This document shows positions 18,224-28,962 of a stretch of 64,000 nt of DNA, piece after piece. The position numbers were made by a program, and so were the translations under genes. This DNA is from Bradyrhizobiaceae bacterium PARB1 (GTDB lineage Bacteria; Pseudomonadota; Alphaproteobacteria; Rhizobiales; Xanthobacteraceae), in assembly GCA_002256345.1 (NCBI GenBank), contig NKIY01000007.1, positions 158,490 through 222,489 on the forward strand, written 5' to 3'. A model generated the notes under the pieces. The model made no database searches and was not told where the DNA came from. It worked only from the letters and a program-made list of their open reading frames with translations. Positions within the stretch are counted from its first letter, which is position 1. Each line of letters starts with the position of its first letter.

Positions 18224-18316
18224 CCATCACCTCCGGGTCTTGAAGTGCGGCACGAAGTGCCCAATTGAAAGCGCGAGGTCGACGCGCTGATCGCACATGA
18301 CCGGTTCAAGTGATTG

Positions 18317-19564
18317 ATGACGTCATCGGACATTACCCTCGAAGCAGTCGGATCGATCAGCCAGGTGCCGCAAGCAGAATGGGACGCCTGCGCGACCGGG
18401 CGTGCCGTGGCCGGCGAGATGGTTGCCTGCGACCTAGCATCGCTCGACACGCTCTCAAGCACCGCCAACTCAAGTTCAACAGCGCCTTATAACCCATTCG
18501 TTTCTCACGCTTTTCTGAGCGCAGTTGAGAAATCGAATTCAGCCTGCGCGCGCACCGGCTGGGGTCCGCGGCACCTGCTCGCCAAGCGGGACAGCACCAT
18601 CGTCGGCATCGTGCCCTGTTATCTGAAATCGCACTCCCAGGGCGAATATGTCTTCGATCGCGGCTGGGCCGATGCCTATGAGCGCGCCGGCGGCGACTAT
18701 TATCCGAAGCTGCAGGCCTCGGTTCCCTTCACACCGGCCACCGGACCCCGCCTCCTGATCCGCGACGGCGCGGATGCCCAGCGTGTCAGCGAAGCTCTGG
18801 CCGGCGGCCTCGTCGGTCTCTGCGAGGCGACGGAAGCCTCGTCGGTGCACGTCACCTTCGCACGCGAACCGGAATGGAATTTTCTCGCCGAACGCGGCTT
18901 TCTCCAGCGCACCGACCAGCAGTTTCATTTCCACAACGCGGGCTATGAAACCTTCGACGACTTTCTCGCCACGCTGAATTCACGCCACCGCAAGGCCATC
19001 AAGCGCGAGCGCCGCGATGCGGTCGCTGCCGGCATCACCATTGAAGCGCTGTCGGGTGCTGATATCACCGAGGAAGCCTGGGACGCCTTCTTCGATTTTT
19101 ACATGGAGACCGGCTCGCGGAAGTGGGGCCGCCCCTACCTCACCCGCGCGTTCTACACGCTGATCGGCGAGACCATGGCGGATGACGTGGCGCTGATCAT
19201 GGCGAAGCGCGATGGCCGCTTCATCGCCGGCGCCATCAATTTCATCGGATCAAGCACCCTGTTCGGCCGCCACTGGGGCGCCGTAGAGCATCACCCGTTC
19301 CTGCATTTCGAGGTCTGCTATTATCAGGCCATCGACTTTGCGATCCGCCGCAAGCTCAAGACCGTAGAGGCCGGCGCCCAGGGCGAGCACAAGATCGCCC
19401 GCGGCTATCTCCCGCAGACCACCTATTCCGCGCATTACATCAGGGACCGCGGATTTCGCGCGGCGGTGGCGGATTATCTCAAGCGCGAGCGAGCTTATGT
19501 CGCCGAAGCCGGCCGCGAGCTGGCCGAACTCGGCCCGTTCCGCAAGGGCGATCCGGACGCTTGA
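18317..19564 (+). CDS. GNAT/FemAB-like acyltransferase (DUF482)
   Basis: Protein of 415 residues of the DUF482/peptidogalycan biosynthesis-like GNAT group. Recognisable stretches are NPFVSHAFLSAVE, HLLAKRD, FDRGWADAYERAGGDYYPKLQ, SRHRKAIKRERRDA and GAQGEHKIARGYLP. These fit two tandem GNAT-like folds as in FemAB proteins. The substrate is unknown; aminoacyl or acyl transfer is inferred. The start is the ATG at 18317; no strong ribosome site is seen, so it could be elsewhere. The product is followed closely by the HIT gene. Confidence 0.88.
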   Translation: MTSSDITLEAVGSISQVPQAEWDACATGRAVAGEMVACDLASLDTLSSTANSSSTAPYNPFVSHAFLSAVEKSNSACARTGWGPRHLLAKRDSTIVGIVPCYLKSHSQGEYVFDRGWADAYERAGGDYYPKLQASVPFTPATGPRLLIRDGADAQRVSEALAGGLVGLCEATEASSVHVTFAREPEWNFLAERGFLQRTDQQFHFHNAGYETFDDFLATLNSRHRKAIKRERRDAVAAGITIEALSGADITEEAWDAFFDFYMETGSRKWGRPYLTRAFYTLIGETMADDVALIMAKRDGRFIAGAINFIGSSTLFGRHWGAVEHHPFLHFEVCYYQAIDFAIRRKLKTVEAGAQGEHKIARGYLPQTTYSAHYIRDRGFRAAVADYLKRERAYVAEAGRELAELGPFRKGDPDA

Positions 19565-19614
19565 CCGGAGCGCCCTCGGCGGCGACATTCCCGGCGCAAT
19601 GTCGGGAGGATTCC

Positions 19615-20046
19615 ATGGTCGCGTATGACAACAACAATATCTTCGCCAAGATCCTGCGCGGCGAACTGCCCTGCTACAAGGTCTATGAGAACGACCACGT
19701 TCTCGCTTTCCTCGACATCATGCCGCGCTCACCCGGCCACGCGCTGGTGATCCCGAAAGCGGCTGCGCGAAATATTTTCGACATCCTGCCGGAAGATTAC
19801 GCCCACGTGATCCGCGCCGCGCAGAAGATCGCTGTGGCTGCAAAGCAGGCCTTCAATGCCGACGGCATGCTGGTGGCGCAGGCGTCAGAGACCGCCGGCG
19901 GCCAAGTCGTGTTTCACCTGCACATGCATGTGATGCCGCGCTTCGACGGCGTCGCGATGCTGCCGGCAGCAAGCGTCAAGGAAGACCCTAAGGTGCTGGA
20001 AGCGAATGCGGCAAAGCTGATCGCCGCGCTTAAGGCGCTAGGCTGA
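19615..20046 (+). CDS. HIT-family nucleotide hydrolase
   Basis: Histidine-triad protein of 143 residues, HINT-like, hydrolysing nucleoside phosphoramidates or related nucleotides. The triad HLHMHVMPR lies at 101-109. NIFAKILRGELPCYKVYE at 8-25 is the usual N-terminal HIT signature. GGGAGGA precedes the ATG at 19615. It is the last gene of the RidA-GDPD-DUF482-HIT run. Confidence 0.94.
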   Translation: MVAYDNNNIFAKILRGELPCYKVYENDHVLAFLDIMPRSPGHALVIPKAAARNIFDILPEDYAHVIRAAQKIAVAAKQAFNADGMLVAQASETAGGQVVFHLHMHVMPRFDGVAMLPAASVKEDPKVLEANAAKLIAALKALG

Positions 20047-20055
20047 GGCCGTCGC

Positions 20056-20148
20056 CCGGGTGAAGCGTAGCGTAACCCGGGGCCGGCGAACTACTGAAGC
20101 TCTGAATCCCGGATTGCGCTTCGCTCCATCCGGGCTACGCCTCCTACT
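20056..20148. repeat. Intergenic repeat (CCCGGGTGAAGCG...ATCCGGGCTACG)
   Basis: Short element of the type common in Bradyrhizobiaceae, with CCCGGGTGAAGCGTAGCGTAACCCGGG and a second arm ATCCCGGATTGCGCTTCGCTCCATCCGGG. Both arms fold as hairpins. It separates convergent HIT and trmO genes. Confidence 0.6.
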
Positions 20149-20635
20149 CCGTCTGAAAATCCCCGGGCTGCGGCGGCGCCAGTGGCGTGAATTCGCAGCG
20201 GTCAGGCTTGATGTCGAGCAGCGGCGTTTCATCCAGACAATCGAGCCCGCGCACCAGCACCGTCGCCCCCTCGATCCCCACCAGCTTCACCAGCGACGTG
20301 CCGATCGGGTTCGGCCGCACCGGCGTGCGCAGCGAGAAGATGCCGCGCGCGGTGCCGTCATTCTTCGGGCTTTGCAGCACGAGATCGCGCCGCGACAGAT
20401 GCAGCCAATAGAGAACCTCGAGCGTCTTGTAGAGCTCGAGGTCTTTCAGCCCTGCCACCCATGGCTCGAAGATTTCGAGCCGGCATACCGGCCCGTCATG
20501 CCGGCCCTGCCGCGGCGTTTCCAGCCGCGACGTCCAGGGGGTGCGGATGCGGCCGATATAGACGAGCCCCGCATGGTTCGGTTTCGGTGCCTCGACGACG
20601 ACTTCGCCGGCGCGGATTTCACTTTCACGAACCAT
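20144..20635 (-). CDS. trmO: tRNA m6t6A37 methyltransferase TrmO
   Basis: SAM-dependent methyltransferase of the TrmO/YaeB (TsaA-like) beta-barrel family that methylates t6A37 in some tRNAs. The 163 residues carry the conserved core IGRIRTPW near the start and SLRTPVRPNPIGTSLVKL, plus LDIKPD near the end. The start at 20635 is supported by GAGGGATGCAGC before the ATG. It lies 14 bp downstream of the Bug-type gene on the same strand. Confidence 0.88.
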   Translation of the reverse strand: MVRESEIRAGEVVVEAPKPNHAGLVYIGRIRTPWTSRLETPRQGRHDGPVCRLEIFEPWVAGLKDLELYKTLEVLYWLHLSRRDLVLQSPKNDGTARGIFSLRTPVRPNPIGTSLVKLVGIEGATVLVRGLDCLDETPLLDIKPDRCEFTPLAPPQPGDFQTE

Positions 20636-20649
20636 GCTGCATCCCTCGA

Positions 20650-21636
20650 TCAATCCAGCGAGATGTTCATCGCCTTGATCACCTTCGACCACCGCGCGCG
20701 GTCCTCGTCAACGAATTGATTGATCTCGGCGACCGTCTTCGGTTTCAGCACGGGAAAGCCGATCTTCTCCAGCGAGGCGCGGAAGGCGGCGTCGTTCAGC
20801 GCCCGGTCCATACTTGCCATGACTTTCGTCACCACCTCGTCCGGCAGTTTCGACGAGCCAGCAAGACCGAACCAGACGCCGACCTGATAATCGGGATAGC
20901 CGCTTTCGATGACGGTGGGCACGTCGGGCAGATCGGGGCTGCGCTCCTTCGAGGACACACCAAGCGGACGCAGCAGCCCGCCCTTCACCGGCGGCAGCGC
21001 CGTGGAGAGCGTATCGAACATCACCTGGATATTGCCCGACAACAGATCGGTGAGTGCCGGCCCGGCGCCCTTGTAGGGCACATGGGTCATCTCGACGCCA
21101 GCGATCTGCTTGAACATCTCGCCCGCGAGATGGATCGTGCCGCCCGTCCCCGCCGAACCGAAATTGAGCTTGCCCGGATTGGCCTTCGCATAGGCGACGA
21201 ACTCCTTCACCGTCTTCGCCGGCACCGACGGATGCACTTCCATCACCACCGGCAGATCGGTGACCACCGTCAGCATGCGCAGATCCTTCTGCGGATCGTA
21301 GGGCAGCTTCTTGTAGAGTAGCGGATTGAGCACCATGATCGATGCCGCCGTCACGAACAGCGTGTAGCCGTCCGGCTCCGCACGCGACACCATTTCGGCG
21401 GCGATGGCGCCTTGTGCACCCGGCTTGTTTTCCACCACAGTGGTCTGCTTGAGATCGCGGCCGAGATAGTCGGCCACCAGCCGCGCCAGCACGTCTGTCG
21501 GGCCGCCGGCCGCATAGGGCACGACGAGCTTGATCGCGCGCGCCGGATATTCCGCTGCGCGGGCCAGCGGCGCCGCGATCGATGTCGCCGCGATAACAAG
21601 CGTAGATAGCAGAGCGTTGCGCAGGCGCGATGGCAT
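20650..21636 (-). CDS. Tripartite tricarboxylate transporter substrate-binding protein (Bug family)
   Basis: Periplasmic solute receptor of the TctC/Bug family, 328 residues. A signal peptide (MPSRLRNALLSTLVIAATS, cleavage near ARA-AEYP) precedes the family core: IKLVVPYAAGGPTDVLAR, VVENKPGAQGAIA, FGSAGTGGTIHLAGEMF, HVPYKGAGPALTDLL. Bug proteins bind carboxylates such as citrate or aromatic acids. No TctA/TctB permease genes are nearby, which is usual for the many orphan Bug proteins. GGGAGAAACC lies before the ATG at 21636. Confidence 0.92.
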   Translation of the reverse strand: MPSRLRNALLSTLVIAATSIAAPLARAAEYPARAIKLVVPYAAGGPTDVLARLVADYLGRDLKQTTVVENKPGAQGAIAAEMVSRAEPDGYTLFVTAASIMVLNPLLYKKLPYDPQKDLRMLTVVTDLPVVMEVHPSVPAKTVKEFVAYAKANPGKLNFGSAGTGGTIHLAGEMFKQIAGVEMTHVPYKGAGPALTDLLSGNIQVMFDTLSTALPPVKGGLLRPLGVSSKERSPDLPDVPTVIESGYPDYQVGVWFGLAGSSKLPDEVVTKVMASMDRALNDAAFRASLEKIGFPVLKPKTVAEINQFVDEDRARWSKVIKAMNISLD

Positions 21637-21750
21637 GGTTTCTCCCGAAGCATTGTTGTTTTGCTTGCGGCAGACACTATCGCGTTTGGGTAGTGAGACA
21701 AGAGCGCGCGCCGTAGAGCGGATGAGCAAGGCGTAATCCGCTCTACGGAA

Positions 21751-22104
21751 TCACCCCAGCCAATACTTGCCGCCAACCATCATCAACTCGCCGCACAGCA
21801 CGCCAGCGAAGATCGAGCGTTTGAAACCGAGAAACACAATCAGCCCGAATAGCACCGACGCATAGCGCAATGACGCCGGCACGGTTGCGAGTGCGCCGGG
21901 CGGCAGCACGAGGATCTGCGCGATCACGCCGGCAAGGATCGCCGTCGCCACCGCCCTCACCCACACCAGAATGTCGGCTTCTTCGTCGATGCCGCCGCCG
22001 AGCCACAGGCCGAGCATGCGCCAGACCTCGTTGGGTAGAAATCCGGCGAGCACGAGGATCACGAGCGCGTGCCAATCGCCGATAAAAGTCTGCAGCTCGT
22101 TCAT
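21751..22104 (-). CDS. azlD: AzlD-family branched-chain amino acid exporter subunit
   Basis: Small membrane partner (117 residues, four predicted hydrophobic segments) of AzlC in two-component export of branched-chain amino acids. The start overlaps the azlC stop by four bases (ATGA), indicating translational coupling. Family assignment rests on size, hydrophobic pattern and its azlC neighbour. Confidence 0.88.
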   Translation of the reverse strand: MNELQTFIGDWHALVILVLAGFLPNEVWRMLGLWLGGGIDEEADILVWVRAVATAILAGVIAQILVLPPGALATVPASLRYASVLFGLIVFLGFKRSIFAGVLCGELMMVGGKYWLG

Positions 22105-22835
22105 CGCCGCCTCCAGCGATGCACGCCGTAAGCGATCGTGCCGGCAGAGATGCCGGAGATCAGGATATCGACACCGGTATTGAACCACGACACGATGGGA
22201 AACAGCACGAGACCAAGCACCAGCGCGACGACATCAGGGAGTTTCTTGCAGTTGCGTGCCGTGGACAGAAGAAAGGCGAGCGGCGTCAGCAGCAGGATCG
22301 CAGCGCCGAACAGCGGCGGCAAATTCGCGGCGAGATGGTAGCCGATCCATGTGGCGATCAGGCATGTGGCAACGAGACCGCAGCCGAGCCCGTTGACGAA
22401 GGCGATGCGCCGCTCGCGCGGCACCAGCGGCAACAGGCGAAAACATTCGACCCACAGCGTCACGGCGATGAAATGCGATGGCAGGATCAGTTGCCGCTTC
22501 TTAGTCTCGGGCGTCCGCAGCATCGGCAACACCGAGACCACCATGGGAAACAGGCGGATGCCACTCACGCCCACCGCGATGGCCGCCTGAATGACGGTGG
22601 CGCCAGAGCCGAGCGCCGCAAGCAGGATGATCTGCGCCGGTCCGGCCCATATCAGCGCCGTGCTGAGCAGCGCCCAGAACAGGCTGAAATGCGTGTCATG
22701 GGCGAGCGCGCCGATGCCGACATAAGTCGCGAACAGCACGGCGGTCAGGATCGTCGTGGTGACCGAGCGCAGGCCGTAGAGAAACGCCGGCGCCGTCCTC
22801 TGCCATCGCGGTGAGTCCAGTGCAGGGAATGCCAC
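22101..22835 (-). CDS. azlC: AzlC-family branched-chain amino acid exporter
   Basis: Larger subunit of AzlCD, 244 residues with about six to seven membrane segments. It carries family-like stretches GIGALAHDTHFSLFWAL, IWAGPAQIILLAALGSG and GVSGIRLFPMVVSVLPML. The GTG at 22835, with GAAGG about 7 bp upstream, is preferred over a more distant TTG at 22895 that adds an atypical polar leader. It forms an operon with azlD. Confidence 0.9.
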   Translation of the reverse strand: MAFPALDSPRWQRTAPAFLYGLRSVTTTILTAVLFATYVGIGALAHDTHFSLFWALLSTALIWAGPAQIILLAALGSGATVIQAAIAVGVSGIRLFPMVVSVLPMLRTPETKKRQLILPSHFIAVTLWVECFRLLPLVPRERRIAFVNGLGCGLVATCLIATWIGYHLAANLPPLFGAAILLLTPLAFLLSTARNCKKLPDVVALVLGLVLFPIVSWFNTGVDILISGISAGTIAYGVHRWRRR

Positions 22836-22989
22836 GTGCGACCTTCGATTTTCCAAGAGTTCGGCTGCATGGCAGGTGAACCCGTCACAGGTCAAGCGAG
22901 CCGTTTACCTTAACAAAGCATTGACAGCATGTCGCACTGTTCACAGCAATACCACCTCAGGTAGTTGTGAACGGTAACCTGGGGGCCCC

Positions 22990-23349
22990 ATGCTCGACCG
23001 ACGCAAGAGTTTTCGCAGCCGCGTCTATTACGGTGCGCGCATCACGTTCAACGAGCGCCGCTCAACCATGGACTGCCTCATTCGAAACGTCTCCGAGCAA
23101 GGCGTTCGCGTCGAGCTCGACAATGCGGATGTGATCTCCGACGAAGTCGATCTGGTCATCAACCGCAAGGGTCTCGCCTATCGCGCGCGCATGATCTGGC
23201 GGCGCAACGGCCAGGCGGGCTTTGCATTCCGCAACAACAGGCACGTTCCTACTCCGATGACCCTCGACTGGGCGCTCCAGCTGCGCGCCGTCGAACGAGC
23301 CAACAAAACGCTGCTGCAGAAGCTGGGACAACTCAGCGACCGCTTCTGA
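22990..23349 (+). CDS. PilZ-domain protein
   Basis: Single PilZ domain of 119 residues with both cyclic-di-GMP contact motifs: RxxxR at Arg5-Arg9 and NxSxxG at Asn33-Gly38 (NVSEQG). It is therefore probably a c-di-GMP receptor. The last 25 residues form a short helix. It is convergent with the lytic transglycosylase, which ends 2 bp away. The target process is unknown. Confidence 0.9.
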   Translation: MLDRRKSFRSRVYYGARITFNERRSTMDCLIRNVSEQGVRVELDNADVISDEVDLVINRKGLAYRARMIWRRNGQAGFAFRNNRHVPTPMTLDWALQLRAVERANKTLLQKLGQLSDRF

Positions 23350-23351
23350 CG

Positions 23352-24308
23352 TCACGCGCCCCTGTTTCTCAGCACGAGACAAGCCTGCCCGGCCTTGTGG
23401 ATCTGGCTGCACAGGCCGTTCGCCTCCTCGCGCGTATCGGCGCCGATCCGCACCTGATAGAAAGGCCGCGTGCCGCGGCTACGAAAGATCGAACGCAGCA
23501 AGTTCGGGTCGTGATCGCCGACCACCGAGCGCAGGCGGATCATGGCGCGCGCATACTGCATCAAGGCGCGATCGCGGTCGAAACCGGCTGCAAGCTGCAC
23601 GCCCCATGGCTTTGACTCGCCGAGCTTCACCCGTGCCTCGAGCTGCGCCACGAACGGATTGGGCGCCTGTCGCAGTAGCGCCATCAGTTCGCGGCAGCTC
23701 GACGTCTGCGGACGCGCCGGCATTTTGCCGTTGCGGCCGGTCGCCTGCCAGTCCTCCACCGTCGCGCCGGTGATTGCCGAAACATAGTTTCGCGTCTCGC
23801 CGGGCATATAGCCCTTGCCATCGAGCCATTCCTGCACGCGGCGGGGGCCGGCATTGTAAGCCGCTGCCGCAAGGCCGAGATTACCGAACTGGTCGCGCAG
23901 CTCTCGCAAGAACTCTGCCGACTTCGGCAGTGCCTGGACGGGATCGAAGGGATCGAGCAGCCGCCGCTCGGCCGCTGTACCGGGCATGAACTGCGCGATG
24001 CCCTGCGCACGAGCTCCGCTGCGTGTCACAGGCCCAATGGCATTCGGCTGAAAGCGGCTCTCCTGCCAGATCACGCGCGCGAAGAACTCCAGTGGCAGAT
24101 CGTTCGCGCGCGCAGCCGACTCGATCATCAGGCACATGGCCTCGCGGGCGCTGGTGTCACGCGCCGCATCGGATACGGGAGAACGCATCGGCAGGATGCG
24201 GTCGGCGCCAGGCTTGGCCAGTTCGCTAAGCGGGAGATCATCGGCCCGCGCCTGCCCTGCCAGCAGCATCGCGATGCCCGTCATCGCTGCGGTGATCCAT
24301 CGCGTCAT
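23352..24308 (-). CDS. Lytic transglycosylase with C-terminal SPOR domain
   Basis: Periplasmic murein lytic transglycosylase of 318 residues. It has a signal peptide (cleavage near ARA-DD at 22) and an SLT domain with catalytic Glu83 (VIWQESRFQPNAIGP), GIAQFMPG and AYNAGPRRVQEWL. The C-terminal ~70 residues (FYQVRIGADTREEANGLCSQI) look like a SPOR peptidoglycan-binding domain, which would place it at septal denuded glycan. It is a single gene. Confidence 0.92.
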   Translation of the reverse strand: MTRWITAAMTGIAMLLAGQARADDLPLSELAKPGADRILPMRSPVSDAARDTSAREAMCLMIESAARANDLPLEFFARVIWQESRFQPNAIGPVTRSGARAQGIAQFMPGTAAERRLLDPFDPVQALPKSAEFLRELRDQFGNLGLAAAAYNAGPRRVQEWLDGKGYMPGETRNYVSAITGATVEDWQATGRNGKMPARPQTSSCRELMALLRQAPNPFVAQLEARVKLGESKPWGVQLAAGFDRDRALMQYARAMIRLRSVVGDHDPNLLRSIFRSRGTRPFYQVRIGADTREEANGLCSQIHKAGQACLVLRNRGA

Positions 24309-24396
24309 GCAAGGTCCTGCGCGAGTTCCGCGCCTTGAACGGTGGTTTGCAACAGGCTAGCTATGAAACAAATAAGGCCGATACGGGAGCGAAATC

Positions 24397-25332
24397 ATGA
24401 GTGACGTCCTGCAGGAGACCCCGGATCGCGCCGCCCAGGACGATGTGCCGATCCAGTATATGGCGCGCACGCGCGCCTATTACCGGGCCCTCGGCTATGA
24501 TGCACCCTATCGCTGGACGCACAATGTCAGTGCGCCGTTCCAGTCGCTGAAGAAATCTTTGGCGCAATCGCGCGTGGCGATCATCACGACGGCGGCCCCC
24601 TTCGATCCCGCCAAGGGCGATCAGGGGCCCGGCGCGATCTACAACGGCGGCGCCAAATTCTACCAGGTCTATGATGGCGATACGTCGAAGACCCATGACC
24701 TGCGCATCTCCCACATCGCCTATGACCGCGTTCACACCAAGGCCGACGACAGCGGCACCTGGTTTCCTCTGCCCGCGCTGAAACAGGCTGCTGCGCAGGG
24801 CCGCATCGGCGAGGTCGCGCCGCGCTTCTTCGGCGCGCCGACCAATCGCAGCCATCGCGTCACCATCGAGACCGATGCGCCGGAGATCCTCGCCCGCGCG
24901 CAGGCCGACGGCATCGACGCCGCCGTGCTGGTGCCGAACTGTCCGGTCTGCCACCAGACCGTCAGCATCGTCGCGCGGCACCTGGAGGCAAACGGCATCC
25001 CCACCGTGGTGATGGGCTGCGCCAAGGACATCGTCGAACATGTCGGCGTGCCACGCTTCCTGTTCAGCGATTTCCCGCTCGGCAACTCCGCCGGCAAGCC
25101 GCATGACAAGGCATCACAGGCGCTGACGCTTGAACTGGCCCTGCGCCTGCTGGAATCCGCCGTTGGGCCACAGACGACCATGCAGTCACCGCTGCGCTGG
25201 GCACAGGATTCGACCTGGAAGAACGACTACAACAATGTGGCGCTGCTCAGCGCCGATGAACTTGCCCGCCGTCGCGCCGAATTCGACAAGCAGAAAGACA
25301 TCGCCAAGGGGCTGAAAGATACCGCGGCCTGA
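24397..25332 (+). CDS. GrdB-like (glycine/sarcosine/betaine reductase selenoprotein B family) protein, Cys form
   Basis: Protein of 311 residues resembling the selenoprotein B component of clostridial glycine/betaine/D-proline reductases, here in a non-clostridial genome. GrdB carries Sec-x-x-Cys-x-x-Cys ahead of a helix ending in GIP. Here Cys182-Pro-Val-Cys185 sits at the same distance (18 residues) before GIPTV, so Cys182 replaces Sec, Cys185 is kept, and the third Cys is Thr188. Another Cys lies at 208 (VVMGCAKD). No GrdA, GrdC or GrdD partners are nearby, so it must act differently. The function is not known; a thiol or thioester redox role is inferred. Confidence 0.75.
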   Translation: MSDVLQETPDRAAQDDVPIQYMARTRAYYRALGYDAPYRWTHNVSAPFQSLKKSLAQSRVAIITTAAPFDPAKGDQGPGAIYNGGAKFYQVYDGDTSKTHDLRISHIAYDRVHTKADDSGTWFPLPALKQAAAQGRIGEVAPRFFGAPTNRSHRVTIETDAPEILARAQADGIDAAVLVPNCPVCHQTVSIVARHLEANGIPTVVMGCAKDIVEHVGVPRFLFSDFPLGNSAGKPHDKASQALTLELALRLLESAVGPQTTMQSPLRWAQDSTWKNDYNNVALLSADELARRRAEFDKQKDIAKGLKDTAA

Positions 25333-25460
25333 ATTATGGCCGGTTTTCGGCGCCCGATCTTAAACTTGATTTACGTTAACTTCGCGAGGCCGTGACGGGA
25401 GCCTTCCCCGGCCCATGGAACCGGCTACAGTCCGCGCGACAGACACGGGGATTTCAGGAC

Positions 25461-25805
25461 ATGGACGACCGTCGCAAACAGCCGCGCGACAAGGTGACTT
25501 TGGGCGCCACCGCGTCGAAGGATCAGAAAGCCAAGGAATGTATCGTGCGCGACATGTCCGAGGACGGCGCGCGCGTCCAGTTTCCGCTCGGCCACCGCCC
25601 GATCAAGGACCAGATGTCGCTGACCATCGAACGCGACGGCCGCCCGGTCACGGCGGATATCGTCTGGACCAAGGGCAATGTGGTGGGCGTGTCGTTCAAC
25701 GACGCGCGCAGCGATGACGCTTCCGATCTCGATGAGCGCGTACGCAAGAGCGAAGAAAAGAAGCGCGAGTTGCAGATTGAAATCCAGCGGCTGCTGGGGA
25801 AGTAG
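25461..25805 (+). CDS. PilZ-domain protein
   Basis: Second single-domain PilZ protein in this region, 114 residues. The c-di-GMP motifs are intact: Arg5-x-x-x-Arg9 and Asp31-x-Ser33-x-x-Gly36 (DMSEDG). The C-terminal 30 residues are a charged helix (DLDERVRKSEEKKRELQIEIQ read in parts) that may be a coiled coil for dimerisation. The ATG at 25461 gives the standard start MDDRRKQPR. A TTAA-N7-TTAC element at 25360-25374 resembles a CtrA site with one mismatch. Confidence 0.9.
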   Translation: MDDRRKQPRDKVTLGATASKDQKAKECIVRDMSEDGARVQFPLGHRPIKDQMSLTIERDGRPVTADIVWTKGNVVGVSFNDARSDDASDLDERVRKSEEKKRELQIEIQRLLGK

Positions 25806-25811
25806 CACTCC

Positions 25812-25922
25812 GCCCTCATCCTGAGGAGCGCGCAAAGCGCGCGTCTCGAAGGATGGCCCCAGACGCTTAATCCTACCGCTCATGGTTCGAGACAGCGCTT
25901 CGCGCCTCCTCACCATGAGGGA
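25812..25922. repeat. Intergenic repeat (CCCTCATCCTGAGGAG...CTCCTCACCATGAGGG)
   Basis: Inverted ends CCCTCATCCTGAGGAGC and CTCCTCACCATGAGGG bracket a GCGCGCAAAGCGCGCGTCTCGAAGGATGG arm. This is a common dispersed element in Bradyrhizobium-type genomes. It lies in the convergent PilZ-clpA gap, next to the clpA terminator. Confidence 0.65.
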
Positions 25923-25936
25923 CCGAGACACACAAA

Positions 25937-25962
25937 AAGGCCGGTGATCGCTCACCGGCCTT
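25937..25962 (-). terminator. Terminator of clpA (bidirectional hairpin)
   Basis: Perfect eleven-base-pair stem AAGGCCGGTGA/TCACCGGCCTT with a TCGC loop. On the minus strand it ends in a T tract. It starts 25 bp after the clpA stop and may also stop transcription from the PilZ side. Confidence 0.85.
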
Positions 25963-25986
25963 CTTTATTTCACTCGCGCAAAAACG

Positions 25987-28383
<2,397 letters not shown>

Positions 28384-28462
28384 TCCGCGTCCTCTTTGGC
28401 CCCCACCATCATGGCCATCGTTGCCCTCGCAGGCAACAAGAACCTTTCTGCATATAGTGCTG

Positions 28463-28488
28463 AACGATCGTGGCGGAAGGCCGGTTCC
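28463..28488 (-). promoter_or_regulatory. EcfG-type (general stress) promoter candidate for clpA
   Basis: On the minus strand the sequence reads GGAAC, 17 bp, CGTT, an exact match to the alphaproteobacterial EcfG promoter consensus (GGAAC-N16/17-CGTT). It ends about 80 bp upstream of the clpA start, inside the gene-free clpS-clpA gap. This is a motif match only. Confidence 0.5.
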
Positions 28489-28629
28489 GGCGCTGATCGC
28501 TCGGCGCCGTTATTCATCATCGCTCGGCGTAATTTATGACGCCGGCGGCTCAAGTCCGTGCAGTCCGGCGCATCACGCCAATCTGAAATCGATGCAAGAC
28601 CCATTCCCGTTTCCGGGCAATGCGCAACG

Positions 28630-28962
28630 TTACTTTTTTTCCATCACGCATTGCAGGGGATGCTGGTGCTTGCGTGCAAAATCCATCACCTGCGTCACCT
28701 TGGTTTCGGCGATCTCGTAAGTGAACACGCCGCACTCGCCGATACCGTGATGATGGACATGCAGCATGATCTGCGTTGCCGCCTCCACGTCCTTCTGGAA
28801 AAATTTCTCCAGCACATGAACGACGAATTCCATCGGCGTGTAATCGTCATTGAGGATCAACACACGATAGAGACTCGGCCGCTTCGTTTTCGGCTTGGTC
28901 TTGGTAATGACCGACGTGGACGGCCCACCCGGACCGCCGGACTGGTTGTCGTCCTCTGCCAT
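28630..28962 (-). CDS. clpS: ATP-dependent Clp protease adaptor ClpS
   Basis: N-degron adaptor that hands proteins with destabilising N-termini to ClpA. The core has the family pattern [20 protein letters not shown] and the binding-pocket stretch [19 protein letters not shown]. With the ATG at 28962 it has 110 residues, close to other ClpS proteins. An in-frame ATG at 29040 would add 26 residues (MVQTVST...). Neither start has a clear ribosome site, so the N-terminus is uncertain. Confidence 0.93.
   Translation of the reverse strand: MAEDDNQSGGPGGPSTSVITKTKPKTKRPSLYRVLILNDDYTPMEFVVHVLEKFFQKDVEAATQIMLHVHHHGIGECGVFTYEIAETKVTQVMDFARKHQHPLQCVMEKK

Noticed and set aside
24936-24960. Possible selenocysteine codon in the GrdB-like gene
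   Set aside because: The frame has TGT/TGC at the relevant positions and no in-frame TGA; it is a Cys form.
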